Assembly: GCF_900115565.1 (NCBI RefSeq)
Contig: NZ_FOWW01000002.1
Span: forward strand, 235,160 to 299,159
Direction of reading: 5' to 3'
From: Amycolatopsis arida
Lineage (GTDB): Bacteria; Actinomycetota; Actinomycetes; Mycobacteriales; Pseudonocardiaceae
DNA length: 64,000 nt
The notes beneath the pieces were generated by a model that saw nothing but the letters and a program-made list of their open reading frames with translations, did no database searches and was not told the DNA's origin. This document shows positions 27,081-36,900 of the stretch, one piece after another (the stretch's first letter is position 1; the number at the start of each line of letters is the position of its first letter). Both the position numbers and the translations under genes were made by a program.

Positions 27081-27216
27081 CCCAGCGAGCGAGCGCCAGC
27101 GAGCGAAGCGCCCCAGAAGTCCCAGAGCCAGCCCCAGCCAAACGCACCCTCACCCACAAGGCGCCCACCAACCCCACAGGTGACCCAGCGAGCGAGCGCC
27201 AGCGAGCGAAGCGCCC
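27081..27216 (+). repeat. 33-base perfect direct repeat
   Basis: The identical 33-base sequence at 27081-27113 and 27184-27216 starts CCCAGCGAGCGAGCGCCAGC. Each copy also contains CAGCGAGCGA twice. The 70 bases between the copies are unrelated. Confidence 0.85.
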
Positions 27217-27302
27217 GACAGACATGGCACCCCCCGCATCGCTGGTCCACGACCAACGCCACCAGCGCTCGCCCAAGGCGAGGAGCTCGCACCGTGGGGG
27301 GT

Positions 27303-27323
27303 GTGGGGGGCTCGGCCCCCCAC
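27303..27323 (+). terminator. GC-rich hairpin
   Basis: GTGGGGGGC (27303-27311) pairs perfectly with GCCCCCCAC (27315-27323) over a three-base loop. It is terminator-like but without a U-tract. Confidence 0.45.
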
Positions 27324-27378
27324 AGCGAAACAAGGAACCGGGAAGGTGGCGCGAAGCGACACCGAACAGGAAGGAAGG

Positions 27379-27423
27379 GGCGGCCCGCTCAACCAGCCTG
27401 GGGGTCACTGGGAGCGGGCCGCC
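27379..27423 (+). other. Long stem-loop upstream of ABC operon
   Basis: A perfect 12-base stem GGCGGCCCGCTC (27379-27390) with 27412-27423. CCAG/CTGG inside the loop can extend it. It may be a terminator or a structured RNA. Confidence 0.45.
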
Positions 27424-27723
27424 GGGTACTAGCTTAGGGCGTCTCCGGAGATTTCGCGCGCCGGGGTGGGCAAGTCGTTGCAATTTTTTTGCCTCAGCGG
27501 GCCGAGCGGATTGCTCGACCCGACAAAGTCCCATGTCACGGGCTCGCCCCGACAGGAAGATTAATCGCCTTCGAGGCTGTCCCGCGTGAGTTTTCCGGGT
27601 CGGGAGGGTGAGCGAGATCGCCCCCGCGACACGCGGGAACGACCGGTGTACCCGATCGGTCCAACGGTGTGGTGCGGCAGGATGACGCCCACGAGCACGT
27701 GACGACACGGCGTAGGGAGCGGA

Positions 27724-28752
27724 ATGCACGACGGCAGTGGCCGGATAGCGGTGCACGACCTCACCAAGCGGTTCGGGCCGGTCATGGCCGTGCAGAACCT
27801 GAGCTTCGCGGTGGAGCCCGGATCGGTGACCGGCTTCCTCGGCCCCAACGGCGCGGGCAAGACCACCACCCTGCGGATGCTGCTCGGGCTGGTGACCCCG
27901 ACGGCGGGCACCGCCACGATCAACGGCCGCACGCACGACCAGCTCGGCAACCCGGCCAGGGTGGTCGGGGCGGTGCTGGAGAACGAGGGCTTCCACCCGC
28001 GCCGCGCGGCGCGCGACCACCTGCGGGTCTACGCGGCCGCGATCGGCGTGCCGGACCAGCGGGTGGATCAGGTGCTCGGCCTCGTCGGCCTGACCCCGGC
28101 GGCGACCCGCCGCGCCGGCGAGTACTCGCTGGGCATGCGGCAGCGGCTGGCGCTGGCCACGGCCCTGCTCGGCGACCCGCAGGTCCTCGTGCTGGACGAG
28201 CCGGCCAACGGTCTGGACCCGGAGGGCATCGCCTGGCTGCGCACCTTCCTGCGGTCCTACGCCAGCGAGGGCCGCACGGTCCTGGTCTCCAGCCACCTGC
28301 TGGCCGAGGTCGAGCAGACCATCGACCAGGTCGTCATCATCAACCGCGGCCAGACCATGTACCAGGGCAGGGTGGACCACCTCCGCGACGCCCAGCAGGC
28401 CCGCGTGGTGGTGCGCCCCGCAGACGCCGCCGCGCTGGCCATGGCGCTGCGGGAGGACGGCGTGTCGGACATCCAATCCACCCCGGACGGCGGGCTGGTG
28501 CTGACCGGCGCGACCCCGCGGCGGGTGGGCGACGTCGCCCTGCGGGCGGGTGTGGCGATCTACGGCCTGCACGAGGAGGCGGCCGACCTGGAGCGTATGT
28601 TCTTCCAGCTCACCAGCTCCCCGCCCGCCCCGGGCTGGGCGCCGCCACCGGCCCCTGGCCAGCCGCAGCCACCACCCGGCTGGGGCCCACCGCCGGGGTA
28701 CCAGCAGCATCCGGGCGTGACGGGCCAGCAGGGTTGGGGAGGACAGGGCTGA
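27724..28752 (+). CDS. ABC transporter ATP-binding protein
   Basis: 342 residues. The ABC domain (1-240) carries Walker A GPNGAGKTTT, signature YSLGMRQRLALA (SLGM in place of LSGG, usual in this drug/lantibiotic-type subfamily), Walker B VLVLDEPANGLDP and the SSH switch. From about residue 300 the tail is proline/glutamine-rich (PPPAPGQPQPPPGWGPPP) and likely disordered. It forms an exporter with the membrane protein encoded next, whose ATG overlaps its stop. Start ATG 27724 has GGGAGCGGA upstream. Cargo unknown. Confidence 0.88.
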   Translation: MHDGSGRIAVHDLTKRFGPVMAVQNLSFAVEPGSVTGFLGPNGAGKTTTLRMLLGLVTPTAGTATINGRTHDQLGNPARVVGAVLENEGFHPRRAARDHLRVYAAAIGVPDQRVDQVLGLVGLTPAATRRAGEYSLGMRQRLALATALLGDPQVLVLDEPANGLDPEGIAWLRTFLRSYASEGRTVLVSSHLLAEVEQTIDQVVIINRGQTMYQGRVDHLRDAQQARVVVRPADAAALAMALREDGVSDIQSTPDGGLVLTGATPRRVGDVALRAGVAIYGLHEEAADLERMFFQLTSSPPAPGWAPPPAPGQPQPPPGWGPPPGYQQHPGVTGQQGWGGQG

Positions 28753-29633
28753 TGGGCCGGCTGATCAGGGCGGAGTTCCGCAAGACGCTGAGCCTGCACA
28801 CGTGGTGGGTGCTGATCATCCCGCTGGTGGTGCTGTCCTTCGGGTTCTCCTTCGTCTGGGGCAGGATCACCAACGACTTCGTCGGCTACATCGGCAGCGG
28901 CACCGCCGGCGAGCTCGCCCGCGCGGTCGGGCTCGACCCGGACGCCTTCCCGGTGGGCCTGCTGTCGATCGCGCACGGCGTGAACATCGCCACGCTCGTC
29001 CCGCTGATCTTCGGCGTCTTCGCCCTCGCCGGCGAGTACCACAGCAGGACGATCACCACGACGTTCCTCACCGCGCCGAACCGGGTGTCCGCGCTGAGCG
29101 CGAAGATGATCGCCTACCTGGTGTGGGGCACGCTCTACGGTGTCCTGAGCTTCGGCGTGTCCGCGCTGGCCACGCTGATCACCGTGGACTCCGAGGGCCT
29201 GCCGACCGGCCCGCAGTGGCTGGGCGCGTTCGGCGGCACGGTGCTGGTCTCGGTGCTGGTGACGCTGTTCGGCATCGGGTTCGGCGCGGTGCTCAACAAG
29301 GTGACGCTCGCCGTGGTGCTGCTGCTGATCTACTTCCTCGCGGTCGAGAACGTGCTGGTGCTCATGCTCTGGGACACCACGACCGTGCTCGGCGGGATCC
29401 TGCCCAACGGCACGGCCAACGGCATCGTCGGCGGGATCGCCGCGGACGCCTTCGGCATCGACACGCTGAACCTGCCGGGCGCGGTGGAGACGTGGGAGCA
29501 GTACGGCCTGCAGATGGCCGCGGGCGCGCCGGGGGTGTTCTCGTGGTGGGCTTCGGCGCTGGTGTTCTTCTGCTGGACCATGGTGTTCTTCGTCGCCGGC
29601 TGGGCCGCCAACCAGCGCAGGGACATCACCTGA
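28752..29633 (+). CDS. ABC-2-type transporter permease
   Basis: 293-residue integral membrane protein with about six hydrophobic segments, beginning MGRLIRAEFRKTLSLHTWW (typical short cytosolic start of ABC-2 permeases), then WWVLIIPLVVLSFGFSFVW, followed by the conserved EYHSRTITTTFLTAPNR loop. It is coupled to the upstream ATPase by a one-base overlap (TGATG). Together they probably make an exporter or membrane-stress pump of unknown substrate. Confidence 0.87.
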   Translation: MGRLIRAEFRKTLSLHTWWVLIIPLVVLSFGFSFVWGRITNDFVGYIGSGTAGELARAVGLDPDAFPVGLLSIAHGVNIATLVPLIFGVFALAGEYHSRTITTTFLTAPNRVSALSAKMIAYLVWGTLYGVLSFGVSALATLITVDSEGLPTGPQWLGAFGGTVLVSVLVTLFGIGFGAVLNKVTLAVVLLLIYFLAVENVLVLMLWDTTTVLGGILPNGTANGIVGGIAADAFGIDTLNLPGAVETWEQYGLQMAAGAPGVFSWWASALVFFCWTMVFFVAGWAANQRRDIT

Positions 29634-29659
29634 GACCCGCCGCTGTCGGACACCGCGCC

Positions 29660-29665
29660 TAACCT
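29660..29665 (+). promoter_or_regulatory. Predicted -10 element (TAACCT), leaderless fused ABC exporter
   Basis: TAACCT then six bases then GTG 29672. The box lies in the 38-base gap after the permease gene, so the exporter has its own promoter. Confidence 0.55.
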
Positions 29666-29671
29666 GGGCTC

Positions 29672-32600
29672 GTGATCAAGGCGAGCCCCGTTCCGGCGCG
29701 GCCCCGCGAGGCACCCGCCGACCACTCCGCCGATCCGGCCCCGCCGGCCACTCCGCCGGTCCGGACCGGCTGGATCCGCCGGTTGGTCGCGGCCTGCTGG
29801 CGGCACCCGGCGCTCGTGGTGCTGTCGCTGGCCGCCGCCGTCGTCGGGGTGGGGCTGCAGGCCGCCACCCCGCTGCTGGTGAAGGTCGCGGTGGACGACG
29901 CCGTGGCCGGGCGGACGGCGCGGCTGGGCTGGCTCGCCCTCGCGCTGGTGGGGCTGCAGCTGCTGACCTTCGGCGGCGCGTTCGCCCGCCGCTACCTCGG
30001 CGGCCGGCTCGCCCTGGACGTGCAGCACGACCTGCGCCGCTCGGTGTTCGGCGCGGTCTCCCGGCTGGACGGCGGCAAGCAGGACGCGCTGCGCACCGGG
30101 CAGATCGCCGCGCGGGCGATCACCGACCTGCAGCTCATCACCGGCATCCTGATGCAGGTACCGCTGTCCGCGGGCTCGCTGATCTTCGCGCTGCTCGCGC
30201 TCGGCGTGATGCTCGTGCTCTCGCCCGCGTTGACACTGATCGCGCTGGTGGTGGCACCCGCCATCGGCATCGTCGTCGCGGTGAGCCGGCGGCGGCTCTT
30301 CCCGGCCACCTGGTCGGCCCAGCAGCGCGCGGCCGACCTCGCCCAGCACGTCGAGGAGACCGTCACCGGCGTGCGGGTGGTCAAGGGCTTCGGCCAGGAG
30401 ACCCGCGAGGTGAGCAGGCTGTCCGGGACGGCCCACCGGCTGTTCGCCGAGCGGCTGCGCGCGGCGAGGCTGTCCGCGGTGCCGACGGCCACCACGTCCG
30501 CGTTGCCGGCCGCCGGCCAGGTCGCGGTGCTCGGCCTCGGCGGGCTGCTCGCGCTGCGCGGGGAGATCTCGCTCGGCACGTTCCTGGCCTTCGCCACCTA
30601 CGTCACCGCCCTCGTCGGTCCTTCTCGGATGCTCGCCAGCCTCGTCGTACAGGCGCAGCTCACCCGCGCCGGCGCGGAGCGGGTGTACGAGCTGATCGAC
30701 GCCCAGCCCGAGGTGCGCGACCGACCGGAGGCGCGGCCGCTGCCGGAGGGGCCGCTGGAGGTCGAGCTGTCGGGCGTGCGGTTCGGCTACACCCGGGCCG
30801 AGCCGGTGCTCGACGGCCTGTCGCTGCGCGCCCGGCCCGGCGAGACGCTCGCGCTGGTGGGCACCGCGGGCTCCGGCAAGTCGACGGTGTCGCTGCTGCT
30901 GCCCCGGTTCTACGACCCGCACGCCGGGACGGTACGGATCGGCCCGCCCGGCGCGGCCGTGGACATCCGCGGATACCGGCTGGCCGAGCTGCGCCGGGCC
31001 ATCGGCGTGGTGTTCGAGGAGGCGTTCCTCTTCTCCGCGTCGGTGCGCGACAACATCGCCTACGGCCGGCCGGACGCCACCGACGAGGAGGTGATCGCCG
31101 CCGCGAAGGCGGCCGAGGCGCACGAGTTCATCACCCGCCTCCCGGACGGCTACGACACCGCGGTCGGCGAACGCGGGCTGACCCTGTCCGGCGGGCAGCG
31201 GCAGCGGCTCGGCCTGGCCCGCGCGCTGATCACCGACCCGCGGATCCTGGTGCTCGACGACGCGACGTCGGCGGTGGACACGGCGACCGAGGCGGCGATC
31301 CACGACACCCTGCGCGCGGTCACCGCGACTCGGACGACGCTGCTGATCGCGCATCGCAGATCGACGCTCGCGCTGGCCGACCGGATCGCGGTGCTCGACG
31401 CCGGCCGGGTCGTGGACGTCGGCACCGCCGAGGAGCTCACCGGGCGCTGCGCGCTGTTCCGGGAGCTGATCGCCGACGACACGCTCGACACGCGGCACGC
31501 GCCGCCCCGCACCGCCGGCCCGGCGCGGGACGGTGTGACACCGGAGCTGTGGCCGGAGGTCGGCGGCCGGGACGACGTCGCCGAGCTGGCCGAGTCGGCG
31601 GCCCAGCGCGCGCCGGCCACCACGCCGCAGGGTTCGGGCGGGCCCCGCGCGTCCGCCGAGGTGCCGCCGACGCCCGAGCTGCTCGCCGGGGTGCGGGCCC
31701 TCCCGCCGGCCACCGACGCCCCGGAGCTGCCCGGCGTCGACCCGGCGGCACCCGACCCCGCGTTCCGGCTCGCCCGGCTGCTGCGCCCGGTGCGGGGCCT
31801 GCTGGTCGCCGTGGTGGCGCTGGTCGGCGTCGACGCGCTCGCCACCATCGCGCTGCCCTCGTTGTACCGGTACGGGGTGGACTCCGGAGTGACCGCGGGC
31901 GCGGTGTCGGCGGTGTGGATCGCCGCGGGGATCGGCGCGGCGGTGATCGCCGCCGACTGGTTGGTGATCGCCGCGCAGACCCGGCTCACCGCGCGGGCCG
32001 GCGAGTCGGTGCTGTACCTGTTGCGGGTGCGCAGCTACGCGCACCTGCAGCGGCTGGGTCTGGACTACTACGAGCGGGAGCTGTCCGGGCGGATCATGAC
32101 CCGGATGACCACCGACGTGGACGCGCTGTCCACGTTCCTGCAGACCGGGCTGGCCACCGCCGTGGTGAGCGTGCTGACCATCGCCGGCATCGGGGTCGCG
32201 CTGCTGGTCACCGACCCGGCGCTGGCCCTGTACGCGCTGGCCGTGTTGCCGGTGCTGGTCGTGGCGACGGTGATCTTCCGCCGGCTGGCCTCCGCCGCGT
32301 ACACCGAGGCACGGGAGCGGGTCAGCGCGGTGAACGCGGACATGCAGGAGAACATCAGCGGGCTGCGGGTGGCGCAGGCCTACACCCGGGAGGAGCGGTC
32401 GGCCGCGGCGTTCGCCTCGCGCAGCGACGCCTACCGGCGCTCCCGGTTGCGCGCGCAGCGCTACGTCGCGACCTACTTCCCGTTCGTGGCGCTGCTGTCC
32501 GGGGTCGCGGAGGCGATCGTGCTGGTCGCCGGGGCACACCGGGTGGCGGGCGGCACGCTGTCGCCGGGTGTGCTGCTGGCGTTCCTGCTCTACCTCGGGC

Positions 32601-33472
32601 TGTTCTTCTCCCCGATCCAGCAGCTGTCCTCGGTGTTCGACGGCTACCAGCAGGCGAAGGTGGGGCTGCGCCGGATCGGCGACCTGCTGCGCACGCCGAC
32701 GTCGGTGCCACCGGCGGCGGACCCGGTGCCGGTGCGCGGGCGGCTCCGCGGGGACGTGGTGTTCGACCACGTCGACTTCCGCTACCCGGGCACCGAGGAG
32801 CCGGCGCTGCGCGACGTGTGCCTGGAGGTGCCGGCGAGGAGCACGGTGGCGCTGGTGGGGGCGACCGGCGCCGGGAAGTCGACCGCGGTGAAGCTGGTGG
32901 CCCGGTTCTACGACGTGACCGGTGGCGCGGTGCGAATCGACGGAGTGGACGTGCGGGACTACGACCTCGCGGCGCTGCGCGGCCGGCTGGGGGTGGTGCC
33001 GCAGGAGGCGCACCTGTTCTCCGGCACGGTGGCCGACAACGTGCGGTACGGCCGGCCCTCGGCGAGTGACGCCGAGGTGGAGGCCGCCGTGCGGGCGGTG
33101 GGCGCGCTCGACGCGGTGGCCGCGCTGCCGGCGGGGTTCCACCAGCCGGTCGGCGAGCGGGGCCGCTCGCTGTCGGCGGGGCAGCGGCAGCTGGTGGCGC
33201 TGGCCAGGGCGGAGCTGATGGACCCGGACGTGCTCCTGCTGGACGAGGCGACCGCGGCGCTGGATCCGGCGACCGAGGCGGCGGTGCTGCGGGCCACCGA
33301 GCACGTCACCCGCCGCCGCACGACGTTCGTGGTCGCCCACCGGCTGGCCACGGCCGCCCGCGCGGACCGGATCGTGGTGCTCGACCACGGCCGGGTGGTC
33401 GAGCAGGGGGGCCACGCCGAGCTGCTGGCCGCCGAGGGCCACTACGCCCATCTCTGGCGCCTCGGCTCCTGA
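29672..33472 (+). CDS. Fused two-half ABC exporter (TMD-NBD-TMD-NBD)
   Basis: 1266 residues: transmembrane domain 1, NBD1 (Walker A GTAGSGKST near 396, signature LSGGQ 505-509, Walker B LVLDDATSAVD), a linker of about 100 residues, transmembrane domain 2, then NBD2 (Walker A GATGAGKST near 1063, signature LSAGQ 1167-1171, Walker B LLLDEATAALD). In NBD1 the catalytic Glu is Asp (D530), while NBD2 keeps E1192. The variant signature is in NBD2. By ABC geometry, NBD1 Walker motifs and the NBD2 signature share one ATP site, so both changes fall in the same site: one degenerate, one consensus, as in heterodimeric multidrug exporters. Here both halves are one polypeptide. Substrate unknown. Confidence 0.9.
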   Translation: MIKASPVPARPREAPADHSADPAPPATPPVRTGWIRRLVAACWRHPALVVLSLAAAVVGVGLQAATPLLVKVAVDDAVAGRTARLGWLALALVGLQLLTFGGAFARRYLGGRLALDVQHDLRRSVFGAVSRLDGGKQDALRTGQIAARAITDLQLITGILMQVPLSAGSLIFALLALGVMLVLSPALTLIALVVAPAIGIVVAVSRRRLFPATWSAQQRAADLAQHVEETVTGVRVVKGFGQETREVSRLSGTAHRLFAERLRAARLSAVPTATTSALPAAGQVAVLGLGGLLALRGEISLGTFLAFATYVTALVGPSRMLASLVVQAQLTRAGAERVYELIDAQPEVRDRPEARPLPEGPLEVELSGVRFGYTRAEPVLDGLSLRARPGETLALVGTAGSGKSTVSLLLPRFYDPHAGTVRIGPPGAAVDIRGYRLAELRRAIGVVFEEAFLFSASVRDNIAYGRPDATDEEVIAAAKAAEAHEFITRLPDGYDTAVGERGLTLSGGQRQRLGLARALITDPRILVLDDATSAVDTATEAAIHDTLRAVTATRTTLLIAHRRSTLALADRIAVLDAGRVVDVGTAEELTGRCALFRELIADDTLDTRHAPPRTAGPARDGVTPELWPEVGGRDDVAELAESAAQRAPATTPQGSGGPRASAEVPPTPELLAGVRALPPATDAPELPGVDPAAPDPAFRLARLLRPVRGLLVAVVALVGVDALATIALPSLYRYGVDSGVTAGAVSAVWIAAGIGAAVIAADWLVIAAQTRLTARAGESVLYLLRVRSYAHLQRLGLDYYERELSGRIMTRMTTDVDALSTFLQTGLATAVVSVLTIAGIGVALLVTDPALALYALAVLPVLVVATVIFRRLASAAYTEARERVSAVNADMQENISGLRVAQAYTREERSAAAFASRSDAYRRSRLRAQRYVATYFPFVALLSGVAEAIVLVAGAHRVAGGTLSPGVLLAFLLYLGLFFSPIQQLSSVFDGYQQAKVGLRRIGDLLRTPTSVPPAADPVPVRGRLRGDVVFDHVDFRYPGTEEPALRDVCLEVPARSTVALVGATGAGKSTAVKLVARFYDVTGGAVRIDGVDVRDYDLAALRGRLGVVPQEAHLFSGTVADNVRYGRPSASDAEVEAAVRAVGALDAVAALPAGFHQPVGERGRSLSAGQRQLVALARAELMDPDVLLLDEATAALDPATEAAVLRATEHVTRRRTTFVVAHRLATAARADRIVVLDHGRVVEQGGHAELLAAEGHYAHLWRLGS

Positions 33473-33487
33473 CGGCGCCGACAACGC

Positions 33488-33985
33488 CTACAACCGGTAG
33501 GTGTCGATGACCCGCTTCTGCTCGTCGGCCTGTGCCACCAGGAAGTCCACCAGCGACGGCCAGCTCCGGGTCACCGACTCCTCACCCTCGTCGTACCAGT
33601 GCACCCGCCCGGACGGCTCCCCCGGCTCCATCCAGTACACCTGATAGCCCTGGTGCAGGCCGACGACCACCGATCCAGGGAGCATCAGGTGCGCGACGTC
33701 GTTCTCCGCCAGCAGGTCGCGGGCCTCCTCGACCAGCTCGACGAGCTGAGGGTAGAAGAAGTCGCTGCCGCGGAGGAACCGGCCCGCGGACCGGCCCATC
33801 GTCCGGAGGAAGTCCACGTACTGCCCGGGCAGGGCCGGCACCCGCTGGACCGCTCGGATCTCCTCGATCTCGGTCGCCGAGCACGGCACCAGGTCCTCCC
33901 TGGCGGCCAACCCCAACGACACGAGATGCTCGACGACGTCATCGACCGTGTCCGGCACCGGTGGTCCTCCCGGGTCAACGCCCAT
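33488..33985 (-). CDS. SUKH (SMI1/KNR4) family immunity protein
   Basis: 165-residue cytoplasmic protein of the SUKH superfamily, known mainly as immunity proteins of contact-dependent and polymorphic toxins. Typical blocks: ATEIEEIRAVQRVPALPGQYVDFLRTMG, FLRGSDFFYPQLVELVEEA, VGLHQGYQVYWM and the closing SWPSLVDFLVAQ. ATG 33983-33985 lies inside the last codons of the RHS toxin gene (11-base overlap with its end), so toxin and antidote are translated from one mRNA. It should bind and neutralise the toxin C-terminal domain; this is inferred from family and position. Confidence 0.87.
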   Translation of the reverse strand: MGVDPGGPPVPDTVDDVVEHLVSLGLAAREDLVPCSATEIEEIRAVQRVPALPGQYVDFLRTMGRSAGRFLRGSDFFYPQLVELVEEARDLLAENDVAHLMLPGSVVVGLHQGYQVYWMEPGEPSGRVHWYDEGEESVTRSWPSLVDFLVAQADEQKRVIDTYRL

Positions 33986-36900
33986 AGTCCGAATAGGTCA
34001 CCTCGATGTTCGGGAACGCCTCCCGGAACTGGCGGATGACGCCCTGGCAAGGGTCGCACACCGGCCGCTCCGAGTAGATGTGGATCCTGCCCTTGGCGGA
34101 GGGGTCGAGGTTCTTCGCGATGTCCTCCAGCATCTTCCACTCCGAGTCGGCCTGCTTCCACCCGGGATCGAACCTCGACGACTCGGGCATCGGCACCGAG
34201 CCGGGATACTGGTGCTTGCCGCTGACCCCGATCGACTCGCCCGAGACCCCGTCGATCTCGTAGCGGGCGATCGCGATGTTCTTGCTCTTGCCGACCTGGT
34301 TCCGCTCGCGGTAGTTGTCGATCTGCTCGCGCGGGCACGGGGACAACCCGAGCGGGTCGGCCTCCACCAGCGGATTCGGCGCGTAGCCGTACGGGTTGGG
34401 TCCCGGTGCGGCGCCGAGCGGGTCCGGACTGACGTACTGCCCGATCTCCGGGTCGTAGTACCGCTGGAAGTTGTAGTTGAGCCCGGTCTCCGGATCGTGG
34501 TACTGCCCGGGGAACCGCAACGGCGTGGACGCGGTGTAGTCCAGCCGGGCGAGCGCCTTGCCCCACACCGTGGTCCGCTGGGTCCAGGCGATCTCGCCGT
34601 TCTCGTACAGCAGCTCCGTGGGCGTGCCGATCAGGTCGGTGACGATCGAGTAGAACTGCTCGTCCACCCACTCCTGCGGCAGCTCCGCGGAGCGCACCCG
34701 CTCGACCTGGGCCAGCGGCCGGAACGTCTCCGGCTCGAAGTTCCACGTCGTCGCCCGACCGCCGGTGTCGATCTGCTCGGCCAGCTGGATGCCGTCCCAG
34801 ACGAAGTGCACCGCCTCCAGCACCGTGCCGTCGGGTCCGAGCCGCTCCTTGCCGACCCGGCGACCGAGCGCGTCGTAGGAGTAGCGCCACCGGCTGCCGT
34901 CCGGGGTGACCACGGCGACCAGCCGGTCCTCGGAGTCCCAGGTGTAGTGCCACGTGTCGGGCTTCGCGGAGAGCCGCCGCTTCTGCCGAACCGTGATCCT
35001 TCCCTGGGCGTCACGTCGGTAGTGCACGCGCCCCGCCCTGCGGACCATCGTGCCGGCGTACTCACGCTCACCCTGCGATTCCTCCGCGCCCGGCCAGCTC
35101 GCCAGCACGGTGTTCCCCACGGCGTCGTAGGCGTAGCGCTCCCGCCAGCCCTGCCCGGCCACCGCGCTCACCCGACCGAGCCGATCGAGCTCGAAGCGCC
35201 GGGTGCCGGCCAACTGGTCCGCGACGAGGGCGAGTTGCCCGTCCGCGTGGTAGCGGTACTCGCGGTGCTGGACCAGGCTCGCCCGGTGGGATTTCGGGCC
35301 GCGGTTGGCGACGGTCGACACCGTCTGCGCGACGAGCCGGTGGTTGGCGTCCCAGGACTGCGCCAGAACCGTCCCCGTGTCCAGCAGGCGCTCGACCTCG
35401 CGGCCGGCCGCGTCGAAGCCGAACATCATCGTGCGGCCGGCGGTGCGCAGCGTCACGTGCCTGCCGTTGCCGTCGTAGTCCCAACCGCTCACGGACCCGG
35501 TCGGGGTGACCCGGCGGACCCGGCGCCCGACGGCGTCGTAGGTGGACCGGACCGCCCTGCCGTTGATCGTCTCCACCAGGACACGGCCCACGGGGTCTCG
35601 GTGGAACTCGACGTCGGCGGCACCGTTGACCGCCCGCACCATCCGGCCGATCGGGTCGTAGCGAAACTCGGCGGTGGTGTCGGCCGACTCCCGCCGCACC
35701 AGGTTGCCGAGCTCGTCGTAGTGGAACCGGGTGACCTGCCCCGCGCCGTTGACCCGTTCGACGAGCTGCCCCGCCGCGTCGTAGGTGTAGCGCAGTTCGC
35801 GGCCGGACGAGTCGGTCTCCCGCACCAGCCGTCCCGCGGCGTCGTAGGTGTAGCGCCAGGACAGTCCCGCGGCGTCGTCGACGGCGACCACGCGGAGGTC
35901 GGCGTCGTAGGTGAACGTGGTGCGCGAGCCGTCGGGCCTGGTCTGCGTCGCGGGGAGGTCGAAGTGCGTCGTCTCGGACCGGAAGGCCCGGCCCAGCACG
36001 TCGACGTGCTCGATCTGGTTGCCTTCGCCGTCGTACCGCCACCTTTCGGTGCCGCCGTCCGGCCTGGTCCGCGAGAGCAGCCGGCCCTCGACGGTCCAGG
36101 AGAACCGGGTCACCCCGCCCATCGGGTCGGTGACCGCGACGATCCGGCCGAACTGGTCGCGGTCGTACCGCGTCGTGGCGCCGAGCGAGTCGGTGACCGC
36201 GATCGGCAGCCCGGCGGCGTCGGTGACGACCTCGCGGACGTTGCCCAGCGCGTCGGTCACCCGCCGGACCCGGCCGAGCTCGTCGTAGTCGTAGCGGGTG
36301 ACCGCGCCCGCCGGATCGGTGACGGCGACGACGTTGCCACGCTCGTCGTGCTCCCGGTGCCACGTTCCGCCGTCCGGGTCGACGACGACGGTCGGCGACC
36401 CGTCCTCGGTGTACTCCACCTCGGTGCGGCTGCCGTCCGGCCGGACGATGGCGACGAGGTCACCGGCGTCGTCGTAGTCGAACCGGGTGGTGCGACCGAG
36501 CGGATCGGTCCGGGAGCACAGCCGGTCGAGCTCGTCCCACTCCTGCCGAGTGGTGTTGCCGAGCGGGTCCGTCTCCGCGACGACCTGGTTCGCGGCGTTC
36601 AGCTGGTAGATGGTGGTGTGCCCGAGCGCGTCGGTGAACCGGGTGACCAGGTTCTCCCGCTCGTAGGAGAACGTGCCGTTCAGGAAGCCCCCGGAGCCCT
36701 GGTTGGCGATGCAGCGTCCGTCGGCGTCGTAGAAGTAGCGGTACCACTCGCCGTTGCGGTCGGTCCACTGGGTGAGCCGCCCGGCGGTGTCGTAGGAGAA
36801 CCGCATGGGCCGGTTGGACGAGTTGCGGACCTCGGTGAGATGGCCGGCGTCGTCGTATCCGAAGCGGACGAGCGGGACGTCCGGCCCGCTCGCACCGCGC

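Larger units (their letters stand above)
26397..27723. other. 1.3 kb repeat-rich intergenic region, no gene supported
   Basis: No open frame here has a ribosome binding site plus a recognisable domain; predicted products are low-complexity Arg/Pro/Ser. Contents: a 74-base repeat element split by a 63-base hairpin insertion (26584-26720); an 11-base perfect inverted repeat (26864-26874 with 26893-26903); three 21-base tandem units (26981-27043); a 33-base direct repeat (27081-27113 and 27184-27216); hairpins at 27303-27323 and 27379-27423; and an AT-richer patch around 27476-27560 before the ABC operon. Confidence 0.65.

Noticed and set aside
26921-27292. Open frames in the 26.4-27.7 kb gap
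   Set aside because: No start signals; composition follows the intergenic repeats.
29330-33484. 1384-residue open frame antisense to the fused ABC exporter
   Set aside because: His/Arg/Gly/Pro-rich translation with no domain; a high-GC shadow of the clearly real exporter on the other strand.
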